In this document: positions 29,698-39,297 of the stretch, one piece after another
Layout of the letters: the number at the start of each line of letters is the position of its first letter
Numbering within the stretch: position 1 is the first letter of the stretch
Assembly (NCBI RefSeq): GCF_000214665.1
Contig: NC_015572.1
Span: 3,844,001-3,908,000, forward strand
Length of the DNA stretch: 64,000 nucleotides
Source: Methylomonas methanica MC09
GTDB lineage: Bacteria > Pseudomonadota > Gammaproteobacteria > Methylococcales > Methylomonadaceae
Direction of reading: 5' to 3'
Notes under the pieces: generated by a model
Database searches by the model: none
Told to the model about the DNA's origin: nothing
What the model saw: the letters and a program-made list of their open reading frames with translations, nothing else
Made by a program: the position numbers and the translations under genes

Positions 29698-30989
29698 ATT
29701 TACGCGGCTGCGCGGCTCAAATTCTGTCGCGCGTCATTAGCGAGGGCCAGTCGCTGACCGCTGCGCTGGATAACCAGCTGCCGAAACTGAAAGACCATCA
29801 GGATCGGGCATTCGTGCAGGCCATGTGTTACGGGGTAATAAGACATTACTTTGCGCTGGATTGCCTGCTCGGGCAATTACTGGAAAAGCCTTTAAAAGCC
29901 AAGGACGGCGATATCAAGGCCTTGCTGCTGGTCGGCCTTTATCAACTGCAACATATGCGGGTCAAGCCGCATGCCGCCGTTTCCGAAACCGTGGCCGCCA
30001 CCAAGCACAAACCCTGGTCCAAGGGCTTGGTCAACGCCGTGCTGCGACGCTATTTGCGCGATGCCGAAACACTGAGCGCGAAATGCGCCTCCGACCGGCA
30101 AGCCGAACTCAACCACCCCTATTGGCTGATCAAACAACTGCAAACCAATTGGCCGGAGCAATACCGGCAGATTTTGTCCGCCAACGATCAACCGCCGCCC
30201 ATGGCCTTACGGGTCAATCTGCGCCAAAACAGCCGCGACGACTATCTACGACAGCTTAATCTGCAAGGTATAAGCGCGCAACCGGTTGCCCAATGCCCGA
30301 CAGCATTGCTATTGGACGAAGCGTTGAATGTCGAACAATTGCCCGGCTTCAGCGAAGGCCGGGTTTCGGTACAGGACGTGGCGGCGCAGCTGGCCGCCGG
30401 CTTGCTGGACGCCCAACCCGGCGATAGGGTGCTGGATATTTGCGCGGCCCCGGGCGGCAAAACCGCCGCCATTCTGGAACGGCAACCCGGTTTACAATCT
30501 CTGCTGGCCTTGGACATAGACGCCAACCGCCTGCAACGCGTCACCGATAATTTACAGCGCTTGCACCTGCGGGCCGACACGCTGGCGGCCGATGCCGCCG
30601 ACCCGCAAAACTGGGCCGAGGGCCGCCAGTTCGAGCGGATTTTACTGGACGCCCCCTGCTCCGGCTTCGGCGTAATCCGCCGCCACCCGGACATCAAACT
30701 GTTGCGCCGGGAATCCGACATCGCCGCATTGCAGGAATTGCAAGCCAAAATCCTCGATGCCGCCTGGGATTTATTGGTGCCGGGCGGCATTCTGCTGTAC
30801 GCCACCTGTTCGGTATTAAAACAAGAAAATGAACTGCAAATCGCCGACTTTTTAGACAGGCATTCCGACGCCATGGAACTGTCTATCGACGCCGGCTGGG
30901 GCATGGCTCGCCCGCATGGCCGGCAAATTCTCACCGGCGACTGTCAAATGGACGGTTTTTATTATGCCAAACTTGGCAAAGCCGTTTAG
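29694..30989 (+). CDS. rsmB: 16S rRNA (cytosine-967-C5)-methyltransferase
   Basis: A 431-residue protein with an N-terminal NusB-like RNA-binding domain (residues 1-140, e.g. DRAFVQAMCYGVIRHY) and a C-terminal SAM methyltransferase. Motifs are DICAAPGGKTAAIL (SAM binding), LDAPCSGFGVIRRHPDIK (catalytic Cys) and YATCSVLKQEN (second Cys). It makes m5C967 in 16S rRNA. It follows fmt with a 4-base overlap, as in many proteobacteria, and its 3' end overlaps the next gene by 26 bases. Confidence 0.95.
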   Translation: MNLRGCAAQILSRVISEGQSLTAALDNQLPKLKDHQDRAFVQAMCYGVIRHYFALDCLLGQLLEKPLKAKDGDIKALLLVGLYQLQHMRVKPHAAVSETVAATKHKPWSKGLVNAVLRRYLRDAETLSAKCASDRQAELNHPYWLIKQLQTNWPEQYRQILSANDQPPPMALRVNLRQNSRDDYLRQLNLQGISAQPVAQCPTALLLDEALNVEQLPGFSEGRVSVQDVAAQLAAGLLDAQPGDRVLDICAAPGGKTAAILERQPGLQSLLALDIDANRLQRVTDNLQRLHLRADTLAADAADPQNWAEGRQFERILLDAPCSGFGVIRRHPDIKLLRRESDIAALQELQAKILDAAWDLLVPGGILLYATCSVLKQENELQIADFLDRHSDAMELSIDAGWGMARPHGRQILTGDCQMDGFYYAKLGKAV

Positions 30990-31527
30990 CCTCGGCCTGT
31001 TTCTGTGCCTGAGCCTCTGGCCCTTTTTCAGTGCGGCGGATCCTTATTCCGCCATCATCCGTCAAGCGGGTTTAATCGAAACCGGTTCCGACCTGCAAGT
31101 ACAGGCCCGCATCGATTACCGGCTTAGCCCGACCGCCAAGGAAGCCCTGCATAAAGGCGTGCCGCTGACCTGGGTAGTCGATATAAATATCCGTAAAACC
31201 GGCCGTATCTGGGACAGCACCCTGTATAGCCGGGAGCAACGTTACCAAATGCAATATCACGCCTTATTGAATCAATATGAAGTGGTGACACCGGACGACG
31301 AAGGCGAAATGTTTTTAAGCCTGAATGCCGCGATGAACTTTATGGCCAACTTGCACGACGACATTCGCTTGGCCGCCGACTCATTTCAGCCCGGCCAGCA
31401 CTATTACTTGGCGATAAAATGCCGGTTCGACCGCGAGGCACTGCCGGTTCCGCTGCGACCGTTTGCTTACCTGGACACCCAATGGTATCTCTCCAGTGAC
31501 TGGACACTATGGCCTATTCAAAAATAA
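30964..31527 (+). CDS. DUF4390-family exported protein
   Basis: A 187-residue protein of unknown function with an N-terminal signal-like segment (FSLGLFLCLSLWPFFSAAD). The rest fits DUF4390 (ARIDYRLSPTAKEALHKGVP; YSREQRYQMQYHALLNQY; the C-terminal LDTQWYLSSDWTLWPI). DUF4390 genes are regularly found between rsmB and a NtrY-type kinase in beta- and gammaproteobacteria, so it may belong to that envelope-sensing pathway. I use ATG 30964 because it starts just before the signal segment; the longer frame overlaps rsmB more deeply. It overlaps the kinase gene by 19 bases. Confidence 0.85.
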   Translation: MPNLAKPFSLGLFLCLSLWPFFSAADPYSAIIRQAGLIETGSDLQVQARIDYRLSPTAKEALHKGVPLTWVVDINIRKTGRIWDSTLYSREQRYQMQYHALLNQYEVVTPDDEGEMFLSLNAAMNFMANLHDDIRLAADSFQPGQHYYLAIKCRFDREALPVPLRPFAYLDTQWYLSSDWTLWPIQK

Positions 31528-33665
31528 AACTGCCGGCTAGCGCCTCCATCCTGATTCTGTTCGGCTTCATCCTGCTGTCGCTGCAGCTGATGAGCAGCTC
31601 CACCCAGGAGTCTTCTGAACTCAGCGAGATGCACTCCTGGTTGCTGGTCATCAACACCCTGGGCTCCATCACCTTATTGATCCTGGTGGTGGTCAACGCT
31701 TACTCGCTGGTGCGCGAGCTGAAGAAAAAGGAAGCCGGTTCGCGGCTGACCACCCGCATGGTGTCCTTGTTTGTGTTGCTGGCCCTAGCACCGGCGGCGA
31801 TTGTGTTTTATTTCTCGGTGCAGTTTTTACACCAGGGCATCGACAGCTGGTTTAACGTGGAAATCGACCGTGCCATGGACGATGCGTTGGAACTCAGTCA
31901 GTCTGCGCTGGCGCAACGCATGAACTGGCACATCAAACAGACCCGGCAAATCGCCGCCCATTTGGAAGATAAGTCCGACACCCTGATTGCCCTGGAAATC
32001 GGCTCATTATGGGCCGACTCCGGCGCCCTGGAGATCGCCGCATTTTCCAGTACCGGACGGATTCTGGCCTCCAGCAGTACCAACCCCAGCGATATTTTGC
32101 CGCATATGCCGGACGAACAAATCTGGCTGCAACTGCGGCAAAACAAGGAATACTTCGCCTTCGACCCCGGCGACAACGATGAAATGATGGTGCGTATCAT
32201 TTTGCCGATAGACCGCGACCAAAAGCGGTTTTTACAGGTGCTTTACCCCATCCCGGTACGCGTGACGGATTTGGCCGACTCCATCGAATTCGCCTTCATT
32301 CGCTACCAGGAAATGACCTTCCTGCGCGATTCGTTGAAAACCAGTTTTTCCTTGATCCTGTTGTTGGTGCTGCTGTTGAGCCTGCTGGCCGCCATCTGGG
32401 TGGCGTTTATCAGCATCCGTAATATCGTGGCCCCGGTCAAGGAACTGGTAAAAGGTACCCAAGCGGTTGCGGACGGCGATTACAAACAGCAACTGCCGGT
32501 GATGAGCCAGGACGACTTGGGTTTTTTGGTGGAATCCTTCAACCAGATGACCAAACGCATTGCCCGTTCCCGCGACGAAACCCGGGCCGCCGGCCTGGAA
32601 GTGGAAAATCAGCGCGCCTATCTGGAAACCATACTCGCCAACCTGACTGCCGGCGTCATCAGTTTCGATGCCTCCTTCCATATCCGTACCGCCAATCAGG
32701 CCGCTTACCGGATTTTGCACATTCCGGTCAGCCATTTCGTCAGCCAAACCCTCTCCAATCTGGCGGGCAAACATACCGAGCTTGCCGAAGTGCTGGAGGC
32801 CATTCAACAGTTGTTGGAAAAAGCAGACGATATTTGGGAACAACGCATCGTGTTTTTCGGCCCCAACGGCCGCCAGGAATTGCTGTGCCGAGGCACGCCT
32901 TTGTTTTTACAGGACGGCAGCCGCATGGGCGCGGTCGTGGTATTCGACGATGTTACGGATTTGATTCAGGCCCAGAAAAATGCCGCATGGGGCGAAGTGG
33001 CCCGCCGGCTGGCGCATGAAATCAAAAATCCGCTGACACCGATCCAGCTGTCCGCCGAGCGCCTGCAACATAAATTATCTAAAGAATTACCCGAAAACGC
33101 CCAGGATTTCCTGCAACGCGGCACCCGCACCATCGTCCAGCAAGTGGAAGCCATGAAGCGCATGGTGGACGATTTTTCCGAATACGCGCGCCCTTCCAAA
33201 AAACAAGTGGAAAAAATCAATCTGATCGACTTGATCCAGGAAATTTTGGCTTTATATATCCCGTCCGGTATCCTGTTCAGCACCTCGTTTTCCTCCCGCA
33301 GCATCATGGTGGAGGCCGATCCGGTCAGTATTCGCCAAGTGCTGCATAATCTGATTAAGAACGCTCAGGAAGCCACCGCCGGCGTCTGTCGAATCGAAAT
33401 TAAAATCAATAAAGTGCTGCGCAACAATGCCGAATACGCGGAAGTGGGCGTTTACGACAACGGCAGCGGCTTGCATGCCGAGCAGATCGAAACCATTTTC
33501 GAACCCTATGTCACCAGTAAAGCCAAGGGCACCGGCCTGGGCTTGGCCATCGTGAAAAAAATCATCGAAGAACATGGCGGGGTCATTTGGGTGGATACGT
33601 CATATAATGGCGGTGCTGGCTTTGTAATCCAGTTACCGGTCTTTGAATTTGGAAACAGTAAATGA
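31509..33665 (+). CDS. ntrY: NtrY-like sensor histidine kinase
   Basis: A 718-residue membrane kinase. Three or four hydrophobic segments lie in the first 300 residues, with an extracytoplasmic loop of about 160 residues before the last. Then come HAMP (IVAPVKELVKGTQAVADGDY), a PAS domain (about 370-470), and the kinase core with the phospho-accepting His503 in RRLAHEIKNPLTPIQL. The ATP site has HNLIKNAQEA, DNGSGL and GTGLGLAIVKKI. NtrY kinases pair with NtrX and have been tied to nitrogen, redox and envelope signals. The ntrX gene overlaps by 4 bases. The context with DUF4390 and ribosomal genes is conserved. Confidence 0.92.
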   Translation: MAYSKIKLPASASILILFGFILLSLQLMSSSTQESSELSEMHSWLLVINTLGSITLLILVVVNAYSLVRELKKKEAGSRLTTRMVSLFVLLALAPAAIVFYFSVQFLHQGIDSWFNVEIDRAMDDALELSQSALAQRMNWHIKQTRQIAAHLEDKSDTLIALEIGSLWADSGALEIAAFSSTGRILASSSTNPSDILPHMPDEQIWLQLRQNKEYFAFDPGDNDEMMVRIILPIDRDQKRFLQVLYPIPVRVTDLADSIEFAFIRYQEMTFLRDSLKTSFSLILLLVLLLSLLAAIWVAFISIRNIVAPVKELVKGTQAVADGDYKQQLPVMSQDDLGFLVESFNQMTKRIARSRDETRAAGLEVENQRAYLETILANLTAGVISFDASFHIRTANQAAYRILHIPVSHFVSQTLSNLAGKHTELAEVLEAIQQLLEKADDIWEQRIVFFGPNGRQELLCRGTPLFLQDGSRMGAVVVFDDVTDLIQAQKNAAWGEVARRLAHEIKNPLTPIQLSAERLQHKLSKELPENAQDFLQRGTRTIVQQVEAMKRMVDDFSEYARPSKKQVEKINLIDLIQEILALYIPSGILFSTSFSSRSIMVEADPVSIRQVLHNLIKNAQEATAGVCRIEIKINKVLRNNAEYAEVGVYDNGSGLHAEQIETIFEPYVTSKAKGTGLGLAIVKKIIEEHGGVIWVDTSYNGGAGFVIQLPVFEFGNSK

Positions 33666-35023
33666 GTAAACAAGCGCCTTACATTTTAGTGGTCGACGAC
33701 GAGCAGGACATTCGTCAACTGGTTTCGGAAATCCTTGAGGACGAAGGTTACGAAGTGGCCATGGCCGAGAACGCCACCGAAGCCAAGGCACTCAAAATCC
33801 AGCGCCAGCCGAATCTGATCCTGCTGGACATCTGGATGCCGGACTTGGATGGCATCACCCTGCTGCGGGAATGGGTAGCCGAGGATGAGCAGTTATGCCC
33901 GGTCATCATGATGTCCGGCCACGGCTCCGTGGAATCGGCGGTAGAGGCCACCCGGCTGGGCGCCTACGACTTTCTGGAGAAGCCGTTGTCGTTGGCCAAA
34001 CTGCTGCTGATCGTCGAACGGGCGCTGGAAACCAGCTCCCTGCAACGCGAAAACGCCGGGCTGAAACAACAATTAATGATAGGCGTCGACCCGGTCGGCA
34101 AAAGCGCGGTGGTGGAACGCACCAAGGACAAAGTTAAACGTTTGGCCCTGCACGACACCCGGGTGCTGTTTGTCGGCGAAGCCGGCGTCGGCAAGGAAAT
34201 GTTCGCCCGTTACCTGCATAACAACAGCCCGCGCCGCGACGGCCCCTTTATCGACGTTTCGGTCGGCAGTATTTCGCCGGAAAATGCCGCCGTGGAATTT
34301 TTCGGCCGCGAGGATAACGGCCGGGTGTATCGCGGTTTATTGGAACAAGCCCATCGCGGTACGCTGTTTTTAGGCGAAATCGGCGGCATGGACCCGGAAA
34401 CCCAGGCCCGCCTGCTCAGCGCGCTGGAATCCAGTTCCTTTCTCAGAGTCGGCGGCAGCCAGGCCGTGCGCGTCGACGTGCGGGTAGTGGCTTCCACCCG
34501 CATGGCGCTGGATGAAGAAGTCAATCAGAGCCGATTCCGCCAGGACTTGTACTACTTGTTGAACGAAGTCACTCTGGATGTACATCCCTTGCGAGACCAC
34601 AGCGAAGACGTGCCCAGTTTGCTGAATTTCTATGTCGACCATTTCGTGGTGCATGAAAAACTGCCGTTCCGGCGTTTTTCGATGGCGGCGCAAAACTATT
34701 TGCGCAACTACAGCTGGCCGGGTAACGTGCGGGAGTTACGTAATTTAGTGCAGCGGCTGATGATATTGGGCGCCGGGGACGATATCGAACTCGACGAAGT
34801 CAAAACCGCCCTGGGTTCCATTGCGGAACAACCCAAGCTGGGCAATAACGTACCGGAATTTTTCAACCTTCCGTTAAAGGAAGCACGGGATCATTTCGAA
34901 AAATCCTACCTGGAATATCATTTCGAAAAAAACGGCGGCAGCGTCGCCAAACTGGCCTCTGCCATAGGCATGGAGCGTACGCATTTGTACCGGAAACTAC
35001 ATTCCCTGAAAATTAAACTCTAA
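33662..35023 (+). CDS. ntrX: NtrX-like response regulator with degenerate sigma-54 activator domain
   Basis: A 453-residue regulator of the NtrC family. It has a receiver domain with phospho-acceptor Asp56 (LILLDIWMPDLDG), an AAA+ domain with an intact Walker A (GEAGVGKE, Lys178), and a Fis-type helix-turn-helix at the C-terminus (SVAKLASAIGMERTHLYRKL). The GAFTGA loop that contacts sigma-54 is absent: the region reads FFGREDNGRVYRGLLEQAH. The Walker B motif reads TLFLGEIGG, with Gly238 where Asp is expected. Loss of GAFTGA is known in NtrX proteins, so it likely controls transcription without sigma-54. It overlaps ntrY by 4 bases. Confidence 0.9.
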   Translation: MSKQAPYILVVDDEQDIRQLVSEILEDEGYEVAMAENATEAKALKIQRQPNLILLDIWMPDLDGITLLREWVAEDEQLCPVIMMSGHGSVESAVEATRLGAYDFLEKPLSLAKLLLIVERALETSSLQRENAGLKQQLMIGVDPVGKSAVVERTKDKVKRLALHDTRVLFVGEAGVGKEMFARYLHNNSPRRDGPFIDVSVGSISPENAAVEFFGREDNGRVYRGLLEQAHRGTLFLGEIGGMDPETQARLLSALESSSFLRVGGSQAVRVDVRVVASTRMALDEEVNQSRFRQDLYYLLNEVTLDVHPLRDHSEDVPSLLNFYVDHFVVHEKLPFRRFSMAAQNYLRNYSWPGNVRELRNLVQRLMILGAGDDIELDEVKTALGSIAEQPKLGNNVPEFFNLPLKEARDHFEKSYLEYHFEKNGGSVAKLASAIGMERTHLYRKLHSLKIKL

Positions 35024-35101
35024 AACAACTTGAAGTTAACGCCTGCTTTAAGTAAAATCCCCGTTCTTTATACATAGCCTTAACAGAATTAAGAAGCAAA
35101 G

Positions 35102-35530
35102 ATGAAAACATTTAGTGCAAAGCCCGCAGAAGTTAAGCGCGATTGGTACGTGATTGATGCAGAAGGAAAGACACTAGGTCGCCTTGCTACTGAAATTGCA
35201 CGACGTCTTCGCGGCAAACATAAACCCGAATTCACACCACACGTTGACACCGGCGATTACATCATCGTGATTAACGCTGAGAAAGTGGGCGTCACCGGCA
35301 ACAAAGAAACAGACAAAATGTACTACCGCCATACCGGTTATGTCGGCAACATGAAATCGACCTCTTTGGGCAAGCTGAGACAAACCTTCCCCGATCGCAT
35401 CATCAGCACCGCTGTACAAGGTATGCTGCCTAAAAACCCTTTAGGCCGCGCCATGTTCAAAAAATTAAAAATTTACGCAGGTTCTGAGCACAATCATCAG
35501 TCTCAACAACCTAAAGTACTAGACTTTTAA
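35102..35530 (+). CDS. rplM: 50S ribosomal protein L13
   Basis: A 142-residue L13 protein with [20 protein letters not shown] at the start, the central [12 protein letters not shown], and the C-terminal [18 protein letters not shown]. It lies 12 bases upstream of rpsI, the universal rplM-rpsI operon. A likely promoter and leader lie in the 78 bases after ntrX; L13 is known in E. coli to bind and repress its own leader. Confidence 0.98.
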   Translation: MKTFSAKPAEVKRDWYVIDAEGKTLGRLATEIARRLRGKHKPEFTPHVDTGDYIIVINAEKVGVTGNKETDKMYYRHTGYVGNMKSTSLGKLRQTFPDRIISTAVQGMLPKNPLGRAMFKKLKIYAGSEHNHQSQQPKVLDF

Positions 35531-35542
35531 GCAGGATAGTTT

Positions 35543-35932
35543 ATGGCAGCTCAATACTACGGCACAGGTCGTCGCAAAAGCTCGGTAGCCCGCGTTTATG
35601 CTACTGTCGGCTCTGGAAAATTCACTATCAACAGTCTTCCTGTTGAACAATACTTCGGCCGCAAAACCGACGAAATGATTGCCAGACAACCTCTGGAATT
35701 ATTGGAAAAAGGCGGCGAATTCGATGTAAACATCATCGTTAAAGGCGGCGGCCCTTCCGGTCAAGCCGGTGCCATCCGTCACGGTCTGACTCGCGCCTTA
35801 ATGGTTTTTGACGAAGGCTTAAGACCTACATTAAGAAAAGCCGGTTACGTGACCCGCGACGCGCGTGAAGTCGAACGTAAAAAAGTCGGTTTGCACAAAG
35901 CCAGAAAACGTCCACAGTACTCAAAACGTTAA
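35543..35932 (+). CDS. rpsI: 30S ribosomal protein S9
   Basis: A 129-residue S9 protein: [15 protein letters not shown] at the start, [19 protein letters not shown] in the middle, and the conserved basic tail [17 protein letters not shown], whose last residues reach the P-site tRNA. It is the second gene of the rplM-rpsI operon, which ends at the terminator 18 bases further on. Confidence 0.98.
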   Translation: MAAQYYGTGRRKSSVARVYATVGSGKFTINSLPVEQYFGRKTDEMIARQPLELLEKGGEFDVNIIVKGGGPSGQAGAIRHGLTRALMVFDEGLRPTLRKAGYVTRDAREVERKKVGLHKARKRPQYSKR

Positions 35933-35950
35933 TCGTTTTCAGGTTGGACA

Positions 35951-35978
35951 AAAAAGCCGCTGCCAAGCGGCTTTTTTA
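35951..35978 (+). terminator. rplM-rpsI operon terminator
   Basis: AAAAAGCCGCT and AGCGGCTTTTT form an 11-bp stem with a 4-base loop (TGCC... region) and end in a T-run, 18 bases after the rpsI stop. Confidence 0.88.
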
Positions 35979-36055
35979 TGCGCATCAGTTTGCGGCGGAT
36001 TAGGTCAACACCCCGGATCACTGCCGCCAACCCCGAGCATCGAGCAAACCTTTCT

Positions 36056-37879
36056 CTACGCCGACAGCGCCTCGCATCGTCCGAACATTCCGGGGTTGCT
36101 CTTCAGCCAAGCCATCAGATCATCCGAGCTTAAAGCCTTGGCAAAATGGTAACCTTGCGCCTCAATACAGTTATGGCCGGCAACGCAATCCAGCTCCTCG
36201 GCATTCTCGACCCCCTCCGCTAACGTTTCCAGTCCCAGACTTTCCCCCAGTGCAATAATCGCCTTAACGATCGCTTCATTGGCGGGCGTATTCTTGATGC
36301 CTCTAACAAAAGACTGGTCGATTTTGATTCGATCTATTGGAAATTTGCGTAAATAATTGAGGCTCGAATAGCCGGTTCCAAAATCGTCTATCGCCAGCTT
36401 TAATCCCAAAGCTCGAAGTTCCGTTAAGGTTTTTATGGCTTTTTCGGCGTGCTTCATCACCACACTTTCGGTCAATTCCAGCTCCAGATAACCCGAGTTT
36501 ATTCCGTATTCAGCAATAAGCTGTTTTATCATGACTAAAAAGCCATCATGCTGAAATTGCACCGCGGATATATTCACCGCCATGCGTAAAGGCGGCAGTC
36601 CTTGCGCCAACCAGTCGATATGCTGGGAGATAGCTTCCCTTAGCACCCACTCTCCAATCGGCACAATCAAACCGGTTTCTTCGGCAATAGGAATAAAGGT
36701 CGCTGGCGAGATATTACCCAATTCCGGATGCCGCCAGCGCAATAACGCCTCAACCCCGCGGACGCGACCTTGTTTCAAATCGATTTGCGGTTGATAGCAA
36801 AGGGACAGCTCCCCACGCTCCAACGCCTTGCGCAAATGGGTTTCCAAGGAAACCCGTTCCTTGGACTTTTGCTCCATCCCCGCCGCAAACATAAGACAAC
36901 TGTTTCGCCCGCGCTGCTTGACCTCATACATGGCAATATCCGCCTTGTGAATCAAGTCGTCGACTATTTTTCCGTGCTGGGGATACAACGCAATGCCCAT
37001 GCTGGCGGTTACCTGCAGGGTATGCTCGTAAATCGGTATCGGCAGGCGCAATTGCTCGACAATCTTGGATACAATCGGAAAAACAGCCTTATCACTAGTC
37101 AGATTCTGCAGGATAAGCACAAACTCATCGCCTCCCAACCGGGCCACGGTATCGCTTTGGCGAACATTTTTCGCCAGTCGTTCTGCAAAAAACTGTAACA
37201 AGCGATCGCCGGTACTGTGTCCCATGGAATCGTTGATAAATTTAAATCTGTCGATATCGACAAAAACCAAAGCCAAGGTACTGTTGTTACGGTCGGCATT
37301 TTGACAAGCCTGCAACAAGCGATCCTTAAACAACAGACGGTTGGGTAAACCGGTCAGTTGATCGTGATGGGCCAGCGCAAATAATTCCCGCTGTTTGCGA
37401 TGAGTGATTTCCTCGAGTAGCGAAAGCCCGGTGGCCATGCCGGCATAAAAACCGTTTTCATGGATGATGAAACCACTAACCATATGCCGCATGCCGGAAT
37501 CAATAATGATCTGTGCAACATCATCGATACCGGCCTTGATATCGACGACAATGGGGTCGGCGTCCATCAGTTCGCCGATAGGCTTTTTTCCCAGCAAGTC
37601 TCTTGAGAACGGTTTCAGAAAAATATCGCTGATCTTGCCCCGATCGATAATACCCACCGCGCGGCGATTGATGTCGATCACTGAAATGGACTGTAATTGT
37701 TCGTTTGCTATGAAGCGATTCAGCACACTCAAGCAATTTTCGCTCAGTAACACCGGCTCGACATATCGGCACAACATCCGGACTTTTCCGGCACTGCCGC
37801 CGTTCTGATCGGCCGGATTTGACGGGTAATAATGGCTTTGAGCCAGCGACAGACTGGTATTGAATGACTCTTTATACAC
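36056..37879 (-). CDS. CBS-GGDEF-EAL protein (c-di-GMP turnover)
   Basis: A 607-residue soluble protein. Residues of about 35-160 form a CBS pair (SIKDIF-like ends: VIDINRRAVGIIDRGKISDI; later YAGMATGLSLLEEITHR). A GGDEF domain follows with ARLGGDEF at 246-253 and an inhibitory-site-like RQSD at 240-243. The EAL domain starts near 350 with GVEALLRWRHPELG at 376 onward and has the metal and catalytic segments NYLRKFPIDRIKIDQSFV and ETLAEGVE. Both active-site motifs look intact, so it could make and break c-di-GMP, with the CBS pair perhaps sensing adenine nucleotides. It converges on rpsI. This layout is also called a CBS-GGDEF-EAL signalling protein. Confidence 0.92.
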   Translation of the reverse strand: MYKESFNTSLSLAQSHYYPSNPADQNGGSAGKVRMLCRYVEPVLLSENCLSVLNRFIANEQLQSISVIDINRRAVGIIDRGKISDIFLKPFSRDLLGKKPIGELMDADPIVVDIKAGIDDVAQIIIDSGMRHMVSGFIIHENGFYAGMATGLSLLEEITHRKQRELFALAHHDQLTGLPNRLLFKDRLLQACQNADRNNSTLALVFVDIDRFKFINDSMGHSTGDRLLQFFAERLAKNVRQSDTVARLGGDEFVLILQNLTSDKAVFPIVSKIVEQLRLPIPIYEHTLQVTASMGIALYPQHGKIVDDLIHKADIAMYEVKQRGRNSCLMFAAGMEQKSKERVSLETHLRKALERGELSLCYQPQIDLKQGRVRGVEALLRWRHPELGNISPATFIPIAEETGLIVPIGEWVLREAISQHIDWLAQGLPPLRMAVNISAVQFQHDGFLVMIKQLIAEYGINSGYLELELTESVVMKHAEKAIKTLTELRALGLKLAIDDFGTGYSSLNYLRKFPIDRIKIDQSFVRGIKNTPANEAIVKAIIALGESLGLETLAEGVENAEELDCVAGHNCIEAQGYHFAKALSSDDLMAWLKSNPGMFGRCEALSA

Positions 37880-37909
37880 GGGCGACGGTACCGGTAAATG
37901 CTGAACGGA

Positions 37910-38122
37910 TTAGCCAAGCTTGGCGACTTCTTCCTGCAGGGTGGCGACAAAACTGGCCCGGGCCACTTGCGCAATGCCGAGTTGCTGTTGAAGGCGCTTG
38001 ATTTCGGCCTCTACGATTTGCAGATTGGTGATTTGCGCTTTAGCATTATCGCTGAGACTATCGATAGGATGGGTTTTATCGCCTATGGTCAATGTCGGGA
38101 TATTGGAAACGTTTTCGGTCAT
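37910..38122 (-). CDS. Small conserved protein (DUF6447-like)
   Basis: A 70-residue protein: MTENVSNIPTLTIGDKTHPI at the start, DSLSDNAKAQITNLQIVEAE in the middle, then a short predicted coiled coil rich in Leu and Gln (IKRLQQQLGIAQVARA). AGGA lies 8-10 bases before the ATG. I recall a family of such small proteins (DUF6447) but no function is known. It lies 30 bases upstream of the CBS-GGDEF-EAL gene on the same strand, so both could form one transcript. Confidence 0.65.
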   Translation of the reverse strand: MTENVSNIPTLTIGDKTHPIDSLSDNAKAQITNLQIVEAEIKRLQQQLGIAQVARASFVATLQEEVAKLG

Positions 38123-38446
38123 GGTGCTTTTCCTAGGTTGCTGCGGTCTTTACCTCCGCTGAGTATCGAAAAATTGAGCGGCGGCGTTTAATTCGGAACT
38201 AGGATACGCCAAGATGATGACAGTTTTTTTACGGGAATCGACGCTGGGTTCTCGGGCTATTTTGTTTTAAAGCCGGACATCTAACGATAGTAAGGGTTGC
38301 GGAAGGGCTTGGAAATGCATTGCTTATCCCATGCCCACTGTAATCCGACTAAACGTTGCTCATTACCACCGCATCTCGCACAACCTTATAATTTAATTTA
38401 TACTAATATTCTGAATAAAGGCCAAGGCGCATTATGGGAGGCCAAA
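38123..38446. other. Divergent intergenic region
   Basis: About 320 bases between the divergent genes at 38122 and 38447. The right half is AT-rich and holds TATAATTTAATTTATACTAAT (about 38386-38406), a likely promoter area for the downstream small gene. I see no further gene. Confidence 0.4.
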
Positions 38447-38683
38447 ATGGACAACGACATTTTAATCAACCAAGCCCGTCAACTTTATGCCGATTTACAA
38501 GCCAAGCATATCGAACCCTCTTCCAGACTTGAACGCCTGCTGAGTGCGGCTTATCAACGTTATCAACGCCGTTTAAACCGTTGCGTTTTATGCTATCAAA
38601 ACCGACGTTACGACTGCATTCGCGAACCCGGTGCAAAGCAGATTCCTTGCCCGCTGCACAGTCATTGCCGGCAAGCCGCATAA
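38447..38683 (+). CDS. Small Cys-rich hypothetical protein
   Basis: A 78-residue basic protein of unknown family. The first 50 residues are helical in character (INQARQLYADLQAKHIEPSS). The end carries five cysteines (CVLC, then Cys after 7, Cys after 10 and Cys after 5 residues), a plausible zinc site. The start ATG 38447 has GGGAGG 6-7 bases upstream, which favours it over the longer frame. It ends 65 bases before the converging lipoprotein gene. Confidence 0.6.
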   Translation: MDNDILINQARQLYADLQAKHIEPSSRLERLLSAAYQRYQRRLNRCVLCYQNRRYDCIREPGAKQIPCPLHSHCRQAA

Positions 38684-38748
38684 AGGGGCTGCCGGCCGGT
38701 TGAACCGGATAATTTGAGACGGCCCGATGCAGCAGGGGATAAGTACCG

Positions 38749-39297
38749 CTAGTTGATATCGATAAAAATATCGTCTTCCGCATAGAAACGGCTTGCCGTG
38801 ATGACATCCGCCGAAATTCTATGATGCAATAAATCGTCGACATCGGCAGCCACCCGCTCGAGGATTTGCAAGGTTTCGCCTTGTTCCAAAGATTTTAACA
38901 AGGCGTTTCCCCAAATGGAGACATGGCGGGAATTGATAAGACGGGTCCGGTTATTTTTTGCCCATTCGGCGGAAATGACCAAGCCCAGCCGCCCCATTTT
39001 TTCCTCAATTTCATCGGCCAATTCCGGCTGCTTGACTCTCAATAATAAATCCCGCGTCACATTCTCCCAGCCGCTGGGATACAACTCCCAACCCCGGTAA
39101 AAACGTTTTACCCAAAGCAGATATTGCGCCAACGGCTGCAGACCGGCATTAATTGCATCGCCTTGATACGACCTTAAAAAATACCCGTGGGGCGGCAGCT
39201 GTGCAGGCCAATCCGTATCGTTTTCTTGAACAGTAGCGCAGGCCGGCAACAGCAAAATCCCTAAAATTATTACTCGTCTTATTCGCGTCAAAATCAT
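38749..39297 (-). CDS. Putative lipoprotein of unknown function
   Basis: About 182 residues from ATG 39297. The N-terminus has a lipoprotein signal with lipobox LLPAC, so the mature protein would start at Cys and be anchored in a membrane. The soluble part has PPHGYFLRSYQGDAINAGLQ and LLWVKRFYRGWELYPSGWEN, and I do not recognise a domain. A start 11 codons earlier is possible, but the chosen one gives a normal signal. Confidence 0.65.
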   Translation of the reverse strand: MILTRIRRVIILGILLLPACATVQENDTDWPAQLPPHGYFLRSYQGDAINAGLQPLAQYLLWVKRFYRGWELYPSGWENVTRDLLLRVKQPELADEIEEKMGRLGLVISAEWAKNNRTRLINSRHVSIWGNALLKSLEQGETLQILERVAADVDDLLHHRISADVITASRFYAEDDIFIDIN

